Of a stretch of 64,000 nucleotides of DNA, positions 1 through 8,343 are shown in pieces. The stretch covers positions 7,998,001 through 8,062,000 of the forward strand of contig NZ_CP107785.1 of the NCBI RefSeq assembly GCF_036345915.1, in the 5' to 3' direction. Positions within the stretch are counted from its first letter, which is position 1, and each line of letters opens with the position of its first letter. The translations under genes and the position numbers were made by a program. Origin of the DNA: Nocardia sp. NBC_00565 (lineage in GTDB: Bacteria; Actinomycetota; Actinomycetes; Mycobacteriales; Mycobacteriaceae). Under the pieces are notes generated by a model that made no database searches, was not told where the DNA came from, and saw only the letters and a program-made list of their open reading frames with translations.

Positions 1-36
1 CAGCAGCTCGAAGCATTCATCATCGGCGCGGAGTAA
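1..36 (+). CDS. ino1: C-terminus of inositol-3-phosphate synthase (partial)
   Basis: Only the last eleven codons are in the window, reading QQLEAFIIGAE and ending at TAA. The ending LE-x-FIIG resembles, from memory, the C-terminus of mycobacterial Ino1, the enzyme that turns glucose-6-phosphate into inositol-1-phosphate for phosphatidylinositol and mycothiol synthesis. A PonA1-type gene lies about 1.2 kb downstream, and ino1 is close to ponA1 in mycobacteria too, which supports the call. A strong terminator hairpin follows 20 bases later. With so few residues the identification rests on one motif plus context. Confidence 0.55.
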   Translation, partial: QQLEAFIIGAE

Positions 37-55
37 CCACTCCACGTTGCTGGGG

Positions 56-89
56 AAAGCCGGGCCGGAGATCTCTTCGGCCCGGCTTT
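56..89 (+). terminator. Hairpin terminator after ino1
   Basis: Perfect 12-base arms (AAAGCCGGGCCG at 56-67 and its complement at 78-89) surround a 10-base loop, with a short T run at the end of the right arm. It lies between two convergent genes and has A and T runs at opposite ends, so it could stop transcription in both directions. Confidence 0.75.
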
Positions 90-121
90 GCGGTATTCAG
101 GCCGCGCAACTGATTACGCGC

Positions 122-547
122 TCAGTCGAGCGAGACGTACACCTCGACCGACGTCGGTCCGGTGTAGCGCTCGATCTCCGCGGTGTGCGAGCGGGTGATG
201 GTGCCCGCGCTCTCGGCCCTGCGGACCTGCGCCCATGCGGTGCGCAGCAGATCGTAAGGCTTATCGGAGACAACGAATTTCGCGTAGCGTCCGGTCGGCA
301 CGCGGGTCAGCACGTCGCCGGCGTCCATATCGTCCATCTCGGTCACCTCGTAGCCGAGTACGGCGACGGCGTGATCGTGCTGCCCGATATAGGCCGCGAC
401 GCGCGGCACGTTCTTATCTCGCGCCAGATACCGGTCCCAGGTGAAATTCACCAGGTCCAGGTCGCGGGCGGTTACCTCGCGTCCGGCCAGCGGGATGGTG
501 AGTCCGGCGACCAGGCTTTCGTCCAAGGTGACAATTTCGAAGTCCAC
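122..547 (-). CDS. GyrI-like / effector-binding domain protein (downstream copy)
   Basis: A 141-residue protein made of a single domain of the GyrI-like or AraC-type effector-binding fold; there is no room for a DNA-binding domain. It starts with GTG, with AGGAAC six bases upstream. Its opening residues (DFEIVTLDESLVAGL) match those of the gene just upstream (DFNVVDRPETLVAGT), and both keep a VLARVP/VLTRVP-type motif followed by GR-x-A-(R/K)F, so the two are tandem paralogues eight bases apart and probably co-transcribed. The family binds small hydrophobic or planar molecules, and some members protect DNA gyrase. The ligand here is unknown. Confidence 0.7.
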   Translation of the reverse strand: MDFEIVTLDESLVAGLTIPLAGREVTARDLDLVNFTWDRYLARDKNVPRVAAYIGQHDHAVAVLGYEVTEMDDMDAGDVLTRVPTGRYAKFVVSDKPYDLLRTAWAQVRRAESAGTITRSHTAEIERYTGPTSVEVYVSLD

Positions 548-555
548 AGCTGTTC

Positions 556-1014
556 CTAACCGTCGACCGGTTCGTCTGCCAGCGCCACGAATACCTCGGC
601 GGTGCGCGCGTCCGGATAATGTTCCACGTCACCGGTGTAGGAGCGCACGAATCGCCCGGCGGCCTCCGCGTCCCACACCGCGCGCCAGATGGTCACGATG
701 GTGTCGCCGAGGTTGTCGCCGCTGAGCGTGAAGCGCGCGAACCGGCCCGCGGGCACCCGCGCCAGCACGTCACCGGGCAGTAGATCGGCGAGGGTGTGGC
801 AGCGGTAGCCGACGATGTGGGTGAGGTAGGAGTTGATCTCCGGCGCGTGATCCACATACGCGGTCGTCGGCGGTCCGGGCAGCGCGCGAGCCAGGTTGCG
901 TTTCCACGCCTCTTCGACCTTCGCGCGCCGCGGACCCTCGACCGCGAGAGCCGGGCTGCGAAGCACTGTGCCCGCCACGAGCGTCTCGGGACGGTCAACG
1001 ACATTGAAATCCAC
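556..1014 (-). CDS. GyrI-like / effector-binding domain protein (upstream copy)
   Basis: A 152-residue protein if translation starts at the GTG at 1014, which is where similarity to the downstream paralogue begins. The frame stays open a further 87 bases upstream but encodes an arginine-rich stretch with no counterpart in the paralogue, so the long start is unlikely. The single domain ends with a VEHYPDARTAEVFVAL segment that mirrors IERYTGPTSVEVYVSL in its neighbour. It leads a two-gene unit. The function is probably ligand binding or sequestration rather than direct transcription control, because no helix-turn-helix is present. Confidence 0.65.
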   Translation of the reverse strand: MDFNVVDRPETLVAGTVLRSPALAVEGPRRAKVEEAWKRNLARALPGPPTTAYVDHAPEINSYLTHIVGYRCHTLADLLPGDVLARVPAGRFARFTLSGDNLGDTIVTIWRAVWDAEAAGRFVRSYTGDVEHYPDARTAEVFVALADEPVDG

Positions 1015-1281
1015 CGGCGTGCCCCTATGTCTAGTCTGTCTCCAATTAGCGGCGCTCCCGGGCCGCCGCATATCGTCGCTCGAGCGCTTATCCTTCCTCA
1101 TCGATCGCGCGGCGTCGGCGTCGGCCTGGTTTCGGTTACCGGCTCGTTGTACTCGGTGTGTGCGCCGATGCGACGCCGGAGGCGTTCGCTGTTCACTGTG
1201 GCAAACGATGCTGCCACGTCATCCGTTCCCATGGCCCCGGTAGGCGCACATTCACGGCGAACCTTGCGTCGGCCGAAATAC

Positions 1282-3549
1282 TCAGCCGGGTATCGGAATG
1301 CTCAATCCGGGGAAGATCTCGACTTCCTTGGGCGGCTGCGGTGCGGGCGGGATCACGATGACCGGCGCGGGCGTGGAGCCGGACGGCGGGTTCAGGATGT
1401 CGTAGCTGTCGCTGGAAGGTTTGCCCGCATCCGGCTGACTGCCCAGCGGTGCGGCCGCCGGGAACTCCTCGATCGGGGTGCCGTCGAGTGCGCCATCCAT
1501 CATCTGCTTCCAGATATCGGAGGGCAGGCCGGAGCCGTAGATGTCGGCGCCGCGCGCGGTCTGGATCGGCTCGGACTGTTCGGTGCCGACCCATACCGCG
1601 GTGGACAGCGACGGGGTGAAGCCGATCATCCACGCGTCCTTGTTCTGCTCGGTCTCGCCGAGTTGGGTGGTACCGGTCTTGGCGGCCGAGGGCCGACCGC
1701 CGGCCAGACTGTGCCCGTTGGAATACGCGGCGATCGGGATCATCGCCTCCGTGGTGTTGTCGGCGATGCCGCGCGGGATGCGCTGCTGTCCGGGCGGGAG
1801 CTGCTTACCGACCTGCTGGTCGCCTCGATCGAGCAGCACCCGGCCGTCGCCTGCCACCACCCGCTGCACGAAGTAAGGCTGCTGGTAGACACCGGAATTG
1901 GCGATCGTCGCATAGGCCGAGGCCATATCGATGGGGCGAACCAGATACTGCCCCAGCACGATGCCATTGAGCGGGCGTCCGCCGTCCTCGGTGAGCGTCT
2001 TACCGGCCACGCCGGGGATCTCGGCCGGGATACCGGCCTGGTGCGCGGCGTCGGCAATCGCCTTGGGCCCGTCGGACATCGACATCGTCAGCCGGTAGAA
2101 GCTGGTGTTCAACGAGCGCTTCAGTGCTTCGGCCATGGAGCACTTGCCGCAGGATTCGCCGTCCACGTTGGTGATGTTGGTGCCGTGGTCGGTCACCGGT
2201 GAACTGTCGAGTATTCGGGTGAGCGGAATGTTCTGCTGCAGTGCCGCGATCACCGCGAACGGTTTGAACGCGGACCCGGTCTGCAGCGGGGCCTGGGCGA
2301 AATCGAAGCCGATACCGTCGGAGCCGCCGTAGTAGGCGCGCACCGCGCCGGTGCGCGGGTCGATCGAGACCACCGCGCCGCGCAATTCGGGCGGCTGCGG
2401 GTCGAGTCGATCGTGGATCGCGCCGAGCGCGGCCCGCTGGGCGTTGGCGTCGATGGTGGTGGTGATCTGCAGTGCCCCGGTACTCAGTTCGTGTTCGCTG
2501 ATGCCGGAGGCGCGCAGCTCCCGCAACACCTGGGTGCGGATCAGCCCTTCGGGGCCGCGCGCCTCGTTGACGTCCGAGATCTCGTTGATCGGGAGGATCT
2601 GCGGAAACACCGTCGCATCGCGGATACCCGGTGCCAGCACACCCATTTCGACCATGCCGTCGAGCACATATCGCCAGCGCGCCTTGAGATCGGCAAGATG
2701 GTTTTCCGGATCCAGGATCGAGGGAGTGCGGATCACCGAGGCCAGTACGACGCCCTCGGCCAGCGTCAACTCCGGCGCGGGCTTATTGAAATAGGCCTTG
2801 GACGCGGCGGCGATGCCATAGGAGCCGCGGCCGTAATAGATGGTGTTGAGGTAGGCGGCGAGGATATCGTCCTTACTCCACTGCCGAGCCATCTTGGCGG
2901 CGATGATCAGCTCGCGCATCTTCCTGGTCAGGGTGCGTTCGGAGCCGAGAAAGGCATTCTTCACATACTGCTGGGTGATGGTGGAGCCGCCGCCCGCGTC
3001 GTCCTTGCCCTGGATGTTGTCGCGTACGGCGCGCAGGAAGCCGCTGGTCGAATAGCCGGGATTGCTGTAGAAGTTGCGGTCCTCGGCCGAGAGCACCGCG
3101 TCACGCACCGGCCGCGGTACATCCGACAGCGGCACCGGAACCCGATTGCCATCGGGCGGAACGACCTTCGCGATCACCGTGGTCCCGTCGGCGGCGAGGA
3201 TGGTGGCGATCTGATTGCTCTGCACCGAGGACGGATCCGGGATCTCGGCGCTCCAGTAGACGAGCACGAACAGCAGGGACGGCACCGCGACAAAGGTGAT
3301 GAACAGGGCGAGCAGCAGCCGCCGGAAGCGTTCGCCGCGGGTGCGCGGGGGTCGATCGGTGCGGGTGGGCACCGGTCGGGGCGGGGTGCTCGTGCGGGGC
3401 GCTTTCGCGGGCCGGCTCTTGTCCTTGCGCCGTGATCTGGTGTGCTCGTTGAACCCGGCGACAGAGGCATAGGGAGCCGCCGGTTTGCCTCGCGCGCCGT
3501 GCCGACTGCCGCGGGGTTCTCGCCGCTTGCCGAACAAGCTCACGATCAT
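1282..3549 (-). CDS. ponA1: Bifunctional penicillin-binding protein (PBP1A/PonA1 type)
   Basis: A 755-residue class A PBP that polymerises and cross-links peptidoglycan. A basic, proline-rich cytoplasmic tail (residues 1-77) leads to one membrane helix (about 78-98). The GT51 glycosyltransferase domain follows, with catalytic Glu156 in EDRNF and the GGSTITQQ motif at 187-194. The transpeptidase domain carries SAFK (Ser426), SLN (479-481) and KTGT (624-627). The C-terminus ends in a proline-rich tail, as in mycobacterial PonA1, and proximity to ino1 fits the mycobacterial arrangement. All catalytic motifs are intact. The gene is transcribed alone, with its promoter expected in the 330 bp upstream that also holds a large inverted repeat. 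Confidence 0.93.
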   Translation of the reverse strand: MIVSLFGKRREPRGSRHGARGKPAAPYASVAGFNEHTRSRRKDKSRPAKAPRTSTPPRPVPTRTDRPPRTRGERFRRLLLALFITFVAVPSLLFVLVYWSAEIPDPSSVQSNQIATILAADGTTVIAKVVPPDGNRVPVPLSDVPRPVRDAVLSAEDRNFYSNPGYSTSGFLRAVRDNIQGKDDAGGGSTITQQYVKNAFLGSERTLTRKMRELIIAAKMARQWSKDDILAAYLNTIYYGRGSYGIAAASKAYFNKPAPELTLAEGVVLASVIRTPSILDPENHLADLKARWRYVLDGMVEMGVLAPGIRDATVFPQILPINEISDVNEARGPEGLIRTQVLRELRASGISEHELSTGALQITTTIDANAQRAALGAIHDRLDPQPPELRGAVVSIDPRTGAVRAYYGGSDGIGFDFAQAPLQTGSAFKPFAVIAALQQNIPLTRILDSSPVTDHGTNITNVDGESCGKCSMAEALKRSLNTSFYRLTMSMSDGPKAIADAAHQAGIPAEIPGVAGKTLTEDGGRPLNGIVLGQYLVRPIDMASAYATIANSGVYQQPYFVQRVVAGDGRVLLDRGDQQVGKQLPPGQQRIPRGIADNTTEAMIPIAAYSNGHSLAGGRPSAAKTGTTQLGETEQNKDAWMIGFTPSLSTAVWVGTEQSEPIQTARGADIYGSGLPSDIWKQMMDGALDGTPIEEFPAAAPLGSQPDAGKPSSDSYDILNPPSGSTPAPVIVIPPAPQPPKEVEIFPGLSIPIPG

Positions 3550-3751
3550 CTCCTCCCGGAGCGTCGGTAAAACTCACCTGCACGGACACGATCGGAAACC
3601 GGGACTTGGCGGGTACATACCTTTCCACGCCGAATTAACCCGCGATCCTATCAGTCTAAGGCTCCGCGACCAGGCCAGTTCAGGCTCGACATCCGATGTG
3701 ACCGATTACCACCCACATAGCCACCATGGAGCGAGTCTTACGAGCGAGGAG

Positions 3752-3844
3752 TTCGCGGCCCGTCTCGCGTCCGAGTCGTCGAAGCGCATGCGCCGCAGGC
3801 GCGAGTCTCGACGGCTCGGACGCGAGACATCAGGGGGCCGCGAA
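3752..3844. repeat. Large interrupted inverted repeat upstream of ponA1
   Basis: Inner arms of 21 bases (3762-3782 and 3808-3828) pair with one G-T mismatch around a 25-base loop that contains a smaller GC palindrome. Outer 9-base arms TTCGCGGCC and GGCCGCGAA (3752-3760, 3836-3844) extend the stem after a short bulge. It lies in the 330-bp gap between the end of sugB and the start of ponA1, which has no other gene. It could be a REP-like element or a strong transcription barrier. Confidence 0.6.
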
Positions 3845-3847
3845 CAC

Positions 3848-3866
3848 GCAGCGCCGCAGGCGCTGC
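3848..3866 (-). terminator. Hairpin just past the sugB stop codon
   Basis: An 8-bp perfect stem (GCAGCGCC pairing with GGCGCTGC) with a three-base loop starts 13 bases after the sugB stop. There is no U-tract, so it may act as a weak terminator or as a 3' end stabiliser. Confidence 0.5.
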
Positions 3867-3879
3867 AAATCAGACACAG

Positions 3880-4770
3880 CTAGCTCTTCACACCACCGGC
3901 GGTGAGGCCCGAGATGATGCGGCGCTGGAACAGCAGGACCATGATGACCAGTGGGATCGTCACCATCGTGCCCGCGGCCATGATCGCGGCATAGGGCTGT
4001 ACGAGTGGGTTGTTGCCGGAGAAGCGCGCGATCGCCACCGTCACCGGTTCGGTCTTATCGCCGGAGAGCAGCCGGGCCAGCAGGTACTCGTTGACCGAGG
4101 CGATGAATGCCAGGATCGCGGTGGTGAAGACCGCGGGCGCGGCCAGCGGCAGCATCACCAGCCGGAAGGCCTGTGTCTTGGTCGCACCATCGATGCGCGC
4201 GGCTTCTTCGAGCTCCCAAGGCAATTCGGCGAAGAACGAGGCCAGGATGTAGACGGTCATGGGCAGCACGAACGAGATGTTCGGGATGATCATCGCCTGG
4301 TATTCACCGATCCAGCCGAGGTTGGTGAACAGCTGGAACAGCGGGGTGACCAGCACGACCACCGGGAACATCGAGGCGCTCAGGATGAGTCCGGAGACCA
4401 GATACTTGCCCTTGAACGTCAGCCGCGCCAGCGCGTAGGCGGCGAGCACACCGAGGACCAGGGCGACCGCTGTGGTCACCGCGCCGATGATGACACTGTT
4501 GAGCAGTGCCTTGCCGAAGTCATTGCCGCGGCTGGTGTCGAAGGCGTTGCGGAAGTTCTCGAAGGTGATGTGGGTGGGCCACGGGGTGTTGTCGAAGGTG
4601 TAGTCCGGATCGCGGAAGGCGGTGACGGCCATCCAGTAGAACGGACCGAGGCCCCACACGAGCACGATCAGCGCGCCGAGATACAGCCGCACCGACCCCA
4701 GTCGCTTGCTCCCCGGCGTCGGTCCCACATTCTTTGTGGCCGTGGGCTTTTCGGTGGTCACGGTGGTCAT
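3880..4770 (-). CDS. sugB: Sugar ABC transporter permease (SugB-like)
   Basis: A 296-residue inner-membrane permease of the MalG/SugB family with six predicted membrane helices. The cytoplasmic EAA loop reads EEAARIDGATKTQAF and couples to the ATPase. The C-terminus, ISGLTAGGVKS, is typical of the MalG group and close to mycobacterial SugB. The ATG overlaps the sugA stop as TGATG, which implies translational coupling. With sugA and lpqY it forms a trehalose-type importer, but the usual downstream gene sugC is missing and sits about 12 kb away. Substrate assignment to trehalose is by similarity only. Confidence 0.85.
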   Translation of the reverse strand: MTTVTTEKPTATKNVGPTPGSKRLGSVRLYLGALIVLVWGLGPFYWMAVTAFRDPDYTFDNTPWPTHITFENFRNAFDTSRGNDFGKALLNSVIIGAVTTAVALVLGVLAAYALARLTFKGKYLVSGLILSASMFPVVVLVTPLFQLFTNLGWIGEYQAMIIPNISFVLPMTVYILASFFAELPWELEEAARIDGATKTQAFRLVMLPLAAPAVFTTAILAFIASVNEYLLARLLSGDKTEPVTVAIARFSGNNPLVQPYAAIMAAGTMVTIPLVIMVLLFQRRIISGLTAGGVKS

Positions 4771-5777
4771 CAGTGCGCCTCCCGCTGTTCTTCCTGGGTC
4801 CGAACCGCGTTGGCGCCCAGGACCTTCACCAGCAGGAACGCCACCGCGAAGATCAGCAGGAAGGTGATCGTGGACAACGCGGCCGCGCTGTTGGGGCCTT
4901 GCCGGACCTGCTCGACCACCAGTGCCGAGACCGGGCGGGTGGCCGGGTTGCCCAGCGTCATGATGGCGGGCAGGTCGTACAGGCGCAGGCCGTCCATGGT
5001 GCGGAACAGCACCGCGACCAGCAGTGCCGGCTTGAGCAGTGGCAGCGTGATCTGGGTGAAGCGCTGCCAGGCCGAGGCGCCGTCGACCTTGGCGGCCTCG
5101 TACACGTCGGCCGGAATCACCTGCAGACCGGCCAGCAGCAGCAACGCCATGAACGGTGTCGTCTTCCAGACATCGGCGGCGATCACCGCGAACCGCGCGG
5201 GCCAGGCATCGGAGGTCCACAGAATGTGCGTACCGAAGATCCGGTTCACCACACCGTCGTACTGGAACATGAACTCCCACAACCGAGCCGTGACCGCGGT
5301 CGGGATCGCCCACGGCACCAGCACCGCGGCGCGCAGCAGGGCGCGGCCCCTGAAGGTCTTGCCCATCACGATGGCCATGCCGAGGCCGAGGGTGGCCTCC
5401 AGCGTCACCGTGATCACCGTGAAGAACAGCGTCACACCGATGGCCAGCCAGAACTGCGAGCCGAGGTTGCCGGTCGGGCAGGAAACGGTCTCGCCGCCCG
5501 CCTGACACTGTTGCAGTAGCCAGTGCGTGTAGTTGGAGAAGCCTGCGCTGCCGCCCTCGACGAACATGCCGGTCGCCGGATCGAGTCCGGCGTCCTTCTG
5601 GAACGACATGTACAGCGCGCGGAAGACCGGATAGCCGACGACCACCGCCAACGTGAGCAATACGGGCGTGACGAACAACCACGCCTTACCCGAACGCCTC
5701 AGCTCCAACGCCAATGTCCCACCGAATCCGCGCTTGTCGCTCGGCACGAGGGTGGCCGTTCCCGAAGGATCCGACAC
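4770..5777 (-). CDS. sugA: Sugar ABC transporter permease (SugA-like)
   Basis: A 335-residue permease of the MalF/SugA type. It has a first helix near residues 33-53, a long extracytoplasmic loop with two cysteines (LLQQCQAGGETVSCPTG), and the coupling segment YEAAKVDGASAWQRFTQITL. The stretch DVWKTTPFMALLLLAGL closely matches remembered mycobacterial SugA. It is the middle gene of lpqY-sugA-sugB. The 82-base gap to lpqY is unusually long for this operon and contains a dispersed hairpin repeat. Together with SugB it should form the membrane channel for a disaccharide recovered from the envelope, probably trehalose. Confidence 0.87.
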   Translation of the reverse strand: MSDPSGTATLVPSDKRGFGGTLALELRRSGKAWLFVTPVLLTLAVVVGYPVFRALYMSFQKDAGLDPATGMFVEGGSAGFSNYTHWLLQQCQAGGETVSCPTGNLGSQFWLAIGVTLFFTVITVTLEATLGLGMAIVMGKTFRGRALLRAAVLVPWAIPTAVTARLWEFMFQYDGVVNRIFGTHILWTSDAWPARFAVIAADVWKTTPFMALLLLAGLQVIPADVYEAAKVDGASAWQRFTQITLPLLKPALLVAVLFRTMDGLRLYDLPAIMTLGNPATRPVSALVVEQVRQGPNSAAALSTITFLLIFAVAFLLVKVLGANAVRTQEEQREAH

Positions 5778-5812
5778 CGTTTCTCTCTCCTACGGGTAGG
5801 TCGGGTCCGTGT

Positions 5813-5843
5813 CCGCTAGCGACTGCTTGCAGGCCGCTCGAAA
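5813..5843 (-). repeat. Dispersed hairpin repeat between lpqY and sugA
   Basis: On the minus strand this 31-base segment reads TTTCGAGCGGCCTGCAAGCA and continues GTCGCTAGCGG. It is almost identical (one base different over 31) to the segment at 52672-52702 and matches that at 52638-52663. It folds into a stem of GCGGCCTGC against GCAGTCGC with one bulge. Its place between a binding-protein gene and a permease gene recalls the REP hairpins between malE and malF of Escherichia coli, which keep the upstream message abundant. Confidence 0.7.
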
Positions 5844-5859
5844 CAACACTGTGTATCGC

Positions 5860-7161
5860 CTACGATCCGGCCGTCTCGATGCCCTTTTGCATCCCGGTGA
5901 TCGCGTCGTCGACGGACTTGGTTCCGTTCAACGCAGCATAAGCGTTGTCCTGGATGGCCTTCGACACCGCCGGGTAGAACGGGGTCACCGGACGCGGCAC
6001 CGCGTTGGCGATCGAATCCTTCAGCGCGGGCAGGTACGGCATCTTCGCGATCAGCGCCGGATCGTCGTACAGCGACGCGCGCACCGAGGGCAGCGCACCG
6101 GCGGCGACGATGTGCTGGGCGTCTTCGCTGATCAGGTAGCGCAGGAAGTCCAGTGCGGTGGCCTTGTTCTTGGAGAACGCGCTGATGGCCGCGTTGTAAC
6201 CGCCGAGGGTCGAAGCGCCGACGCCGTTCTCACCGGGCAGCGGCGCGACACCGAACTTGTCCTTGACCGCGGAGGATGCCGAACCGGCGTCACCGAAGGT
6301 GGACGGCCAGTTGCGCATGAAAAGCAACTTGCCGGTGTTGAAGGCATTGGCGCTTTCCGGCTCCTTGAAGGTGATGGCTTCCTTCGGGATATCGCCGTTC
6401 TTGTACGCGTCGACGAGCACCTTCAGTCCGGCGCGGGCCTGCGGGGTGTTGACCGTCGGCGTCTTGCCGTCCGCACCGACGAAGGTGCCGCCATAGGCGT
6501 TGATGGCTTCGGCGGCGTTCACCGTCAGACCCTCGTACGGTGCGAGCTGGCCCGCGTAGCAGCCGATGTTGTTCTGCTTGGCGATCGGGCACTGCGCCAA
6601 CATCTCGCCCCACGTCTTGGGCGGGGTGGGCACCAGGTCCTTGCGGTAGAACAGCAGGCCGCCGTTGGTGTTTCGCGGTGCGGCGTACAGAGTGTTGTTG
6701 TAGGTGGCGCTGGCGACCGTCGGGGACAGCAGTGCCGAGGTGTCGAGGGTGAAGGTGTCCTTCAGCGGCTGGATCCAGCCCTTCGCGGCGAATTCCGCGG
6801 TCCACGGCACGTCCAGGGCGACGACGTCGTAGCCGGACTGCTTGGAGCGCATGTGCTCGACCAGGTCGTCGTACTGCTGCGAGGCGTCGTTCGACTGCTC
6901 CTTGAACGTCACCTGCTCATCCGGATGCGAGGCGTTCCAGCGCTCGATCAGTTGCTTGACCGCGCCCGTCTCGGTGGTGTCCTTGCCCTCCACATAGGTG
7001 ATCGGACCGCGACCGGTGAGGTTCTGGCCGGACGGGTTGCCGCCGCTGTCGCTGGAGCATGAGCTGGTGAACGTCGCCGTCAGCAGCGCCACGGAGGCAG
7101 CCGCCAGCGCCGCTCGGGGTACGAGCGACGAACGTAGGGACGACACCTTCTTCAAAGCCAT
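5860..7161 (-). CDS. lpqY: Trehalose-type sugar-binding lipoprotein (LpqY-like)
   Basis: A 433-residue extracellular solute-binding protein of family 1. The start ATG at 7161 has GGAG eight bases upstream; the frame is open further but that part does not look like a signal peptide. A signal sequence (residues 1-34) ends in the slightly atypical lipobox TSSC, making Cys35 the lipidated residue. The mature protein has the usual two-lobed binding-protein pattern, with GKLLFMRNWP and the C-terminal FYPAVSKAIQDN helix. It heads the lpqY-sugA-sugB operon and delivers substrate to those permeases. Trehalose is the likely ligand, by family. Confidence 0.83.
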   Translation of the reverse strand: MALKKVSSLRSSLVPRAALAAASVALLTATFTSSCSSDSGGNPSGQNLTGRGPITYVEGKDTTETGAVKQLIERWNASHPDEQVTFKEQSNDASQQYDDLVEHMRSKQSGYDVVALDVPWTAEFAAKGWIQPLKDTFTLDTSALLSPTVASATYNNTLYAAPRNTNGGLLFYRKDLVPTPPKTWGEMLAQCPIAKQNNIGCYAGQLAPYEGLTVNAAEAINAYGGTFVGADGKTPTVNTPQARAGLKVLVDAYKNGDIPKEAITFKEPESANAFNTGKLLFMRNWPSTFGDAGSASSAVKDKFGVAPLPGENGVGASTLGGYNAAISAFSKNKATALDFLRYLISEDAQHIVAAGALPSVRASLYDDPALIAKMPYLPALKDSIANAVPRPVTPFYPAVSKAIQDNAYAALNGTKSVDDAITGMQKGIETAGS

Positions 7162-7335
7162 CGCGAACACTCCATGGGGTCGAGACGTGAGCAGCAGCAC
7201 ACCGTGCAGGTGCACAACGCAAGATACATGGTGTCGATAAGGCACGCAGCTGTATCTCCCTCGTAGCGGTTGCTGGGCAGTATGTTCATCGGCGTGACGG
7301 ATCCGGTGTCATAGCAGCTCGTTAGGCTGTCGGTG

Positions 7336-8175
7336 ATGACTTCGCTGAATACGGTTCCCGACCGGATGCTCACCCGAATCGGAGGGTTGCTGCGCCAAGC
7401 CGAATCGACCGATAACGAGCACGAGGCCGAGGCGTTTCTCGCCGCGGCGCAGCGGTTGGCGACCAGGTCCTCGGTCGATCTCGCGGTCGCCCGCGCGCAT
7501 ATCGCCGGGCGCGAGCGCAGGCCGACCCCGGTGCAGCGGATGATCCCGATCGGCGAACCGGGTAAGCGGGGTTTGCGTACCTACGTGCAGTTGTTCGTGG
7601 CGATCGCGGCCGCCAACGATGTGCGCTGTGATGTTGCGCGCACCTCCACCCAGGTCTATGCCTACGGCTTCGATTCCGATATCGACACCTGCGAAGCCCT
7701 CTATACGAGTCTGCTGGTCCAGATGGTGCGGGCGTCGGATCAATACATCAAATCGGGCCAATACCGTTCGGCCACTGTGGAAAAGGTCGTCACGGAGAAA
7801 CGGTGGGGCCGACAGGTGCAGCGCCGGATCCAGGCTCCGGTCGCGCCGGTCACCGCCCGGCTGAACTTCCAGATGGCCTTCGCCGCCCGCATCGGCCGCC
7901 GCCTGGCCGAGGTCAAGGCGGAAGTCGAGGCCGAGGTGGTGCCCGAGGTATCGGCCGCGAGCACCGCGCTCGCCCTGCGCAACAAGGAAATCGAGCTCAC
8001 CGACTTCTACACCCGAACCTCCGAAGCCCGCGGCACCTGGCGCGGGCCACAGGCCTCAGCCGGACATTCCGCGGCGGCCCGACGCGCGGGTGATCGCGCC
8101 GGACGGGCAGCACGACTCGGCACGTCCCCTGAACTCGGCGCGGCGCGTGGGCAATTGCCTGGCGGGTCGAAGTGA
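7336..8175 (+). CDS. DUF2786 domain protein
   Basis: A 279-residue soluble protein. The N-terminal DUF2786 domain (about residues 5-45) has LLRQAESTDNEHEAEAF, the family signature of a helical zinc-ribbon-less motif. The centre is alpha/beta (residues 75-130), and the arginine-rich, low-complexity C-terminus (about 230-279) is probably disordered. ATG at 7336 or the adjacent GTG at 7333 can start it. It diverges from lpqY with about 170 bases between. In actinobacteria DUF2786 genes often sit beside small metallohydrolase-like genes, as here. No biochemical function is established. Confidence 0.75.
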   Translation: MTSLNTVPDRMLTRIGGLLRQAESTDNEHEAEAFLAAAQRLATRSSVDLAVARAHIAGRERRPTPVQRMIPIGEPGKRGLRTYVQLFVAIAAANDVRCDVARTSTQVYAYGFDSDIDTCEALYTSLLVQMVRASDQYIKSGQYRSATVEKVVTEKRWGRQVQRRIQAPVAPVTARLNFQMAFAARIGRRLAEVKAEVEAEVVPEVSAASTALALRNKEIELTDFYTRTSEARGTWRGPQASAGHSAAARRAGDRAGRAARLGTSPELGAARGQLPGGSK

Positions 8176-8343
8176 GTGCTGCTGGTGGGAAATTGCCCGG
8201 ACCGGGCGGCGGCTCGTGATGACTGCCTCGGGCTCGGTGGACTTGCCGGGTGTCTGCTGGTCGCTATGCGCGGCTTGGCCTGCGCGGGACGTCTCCGGGT
8301 GGACTGCCGCTGCGGTCGAGTCGCAACGCATAGGCTTGGTGCG

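Noticed and set aside
3880..5682. A single 600-residue open frame across sugA and sugB
   Set aside because: Its first half is in the wrong frame for SugA and reads arginine-rich nonsense; only the second half is SugB. The true genes overlap by one base as TGATG.
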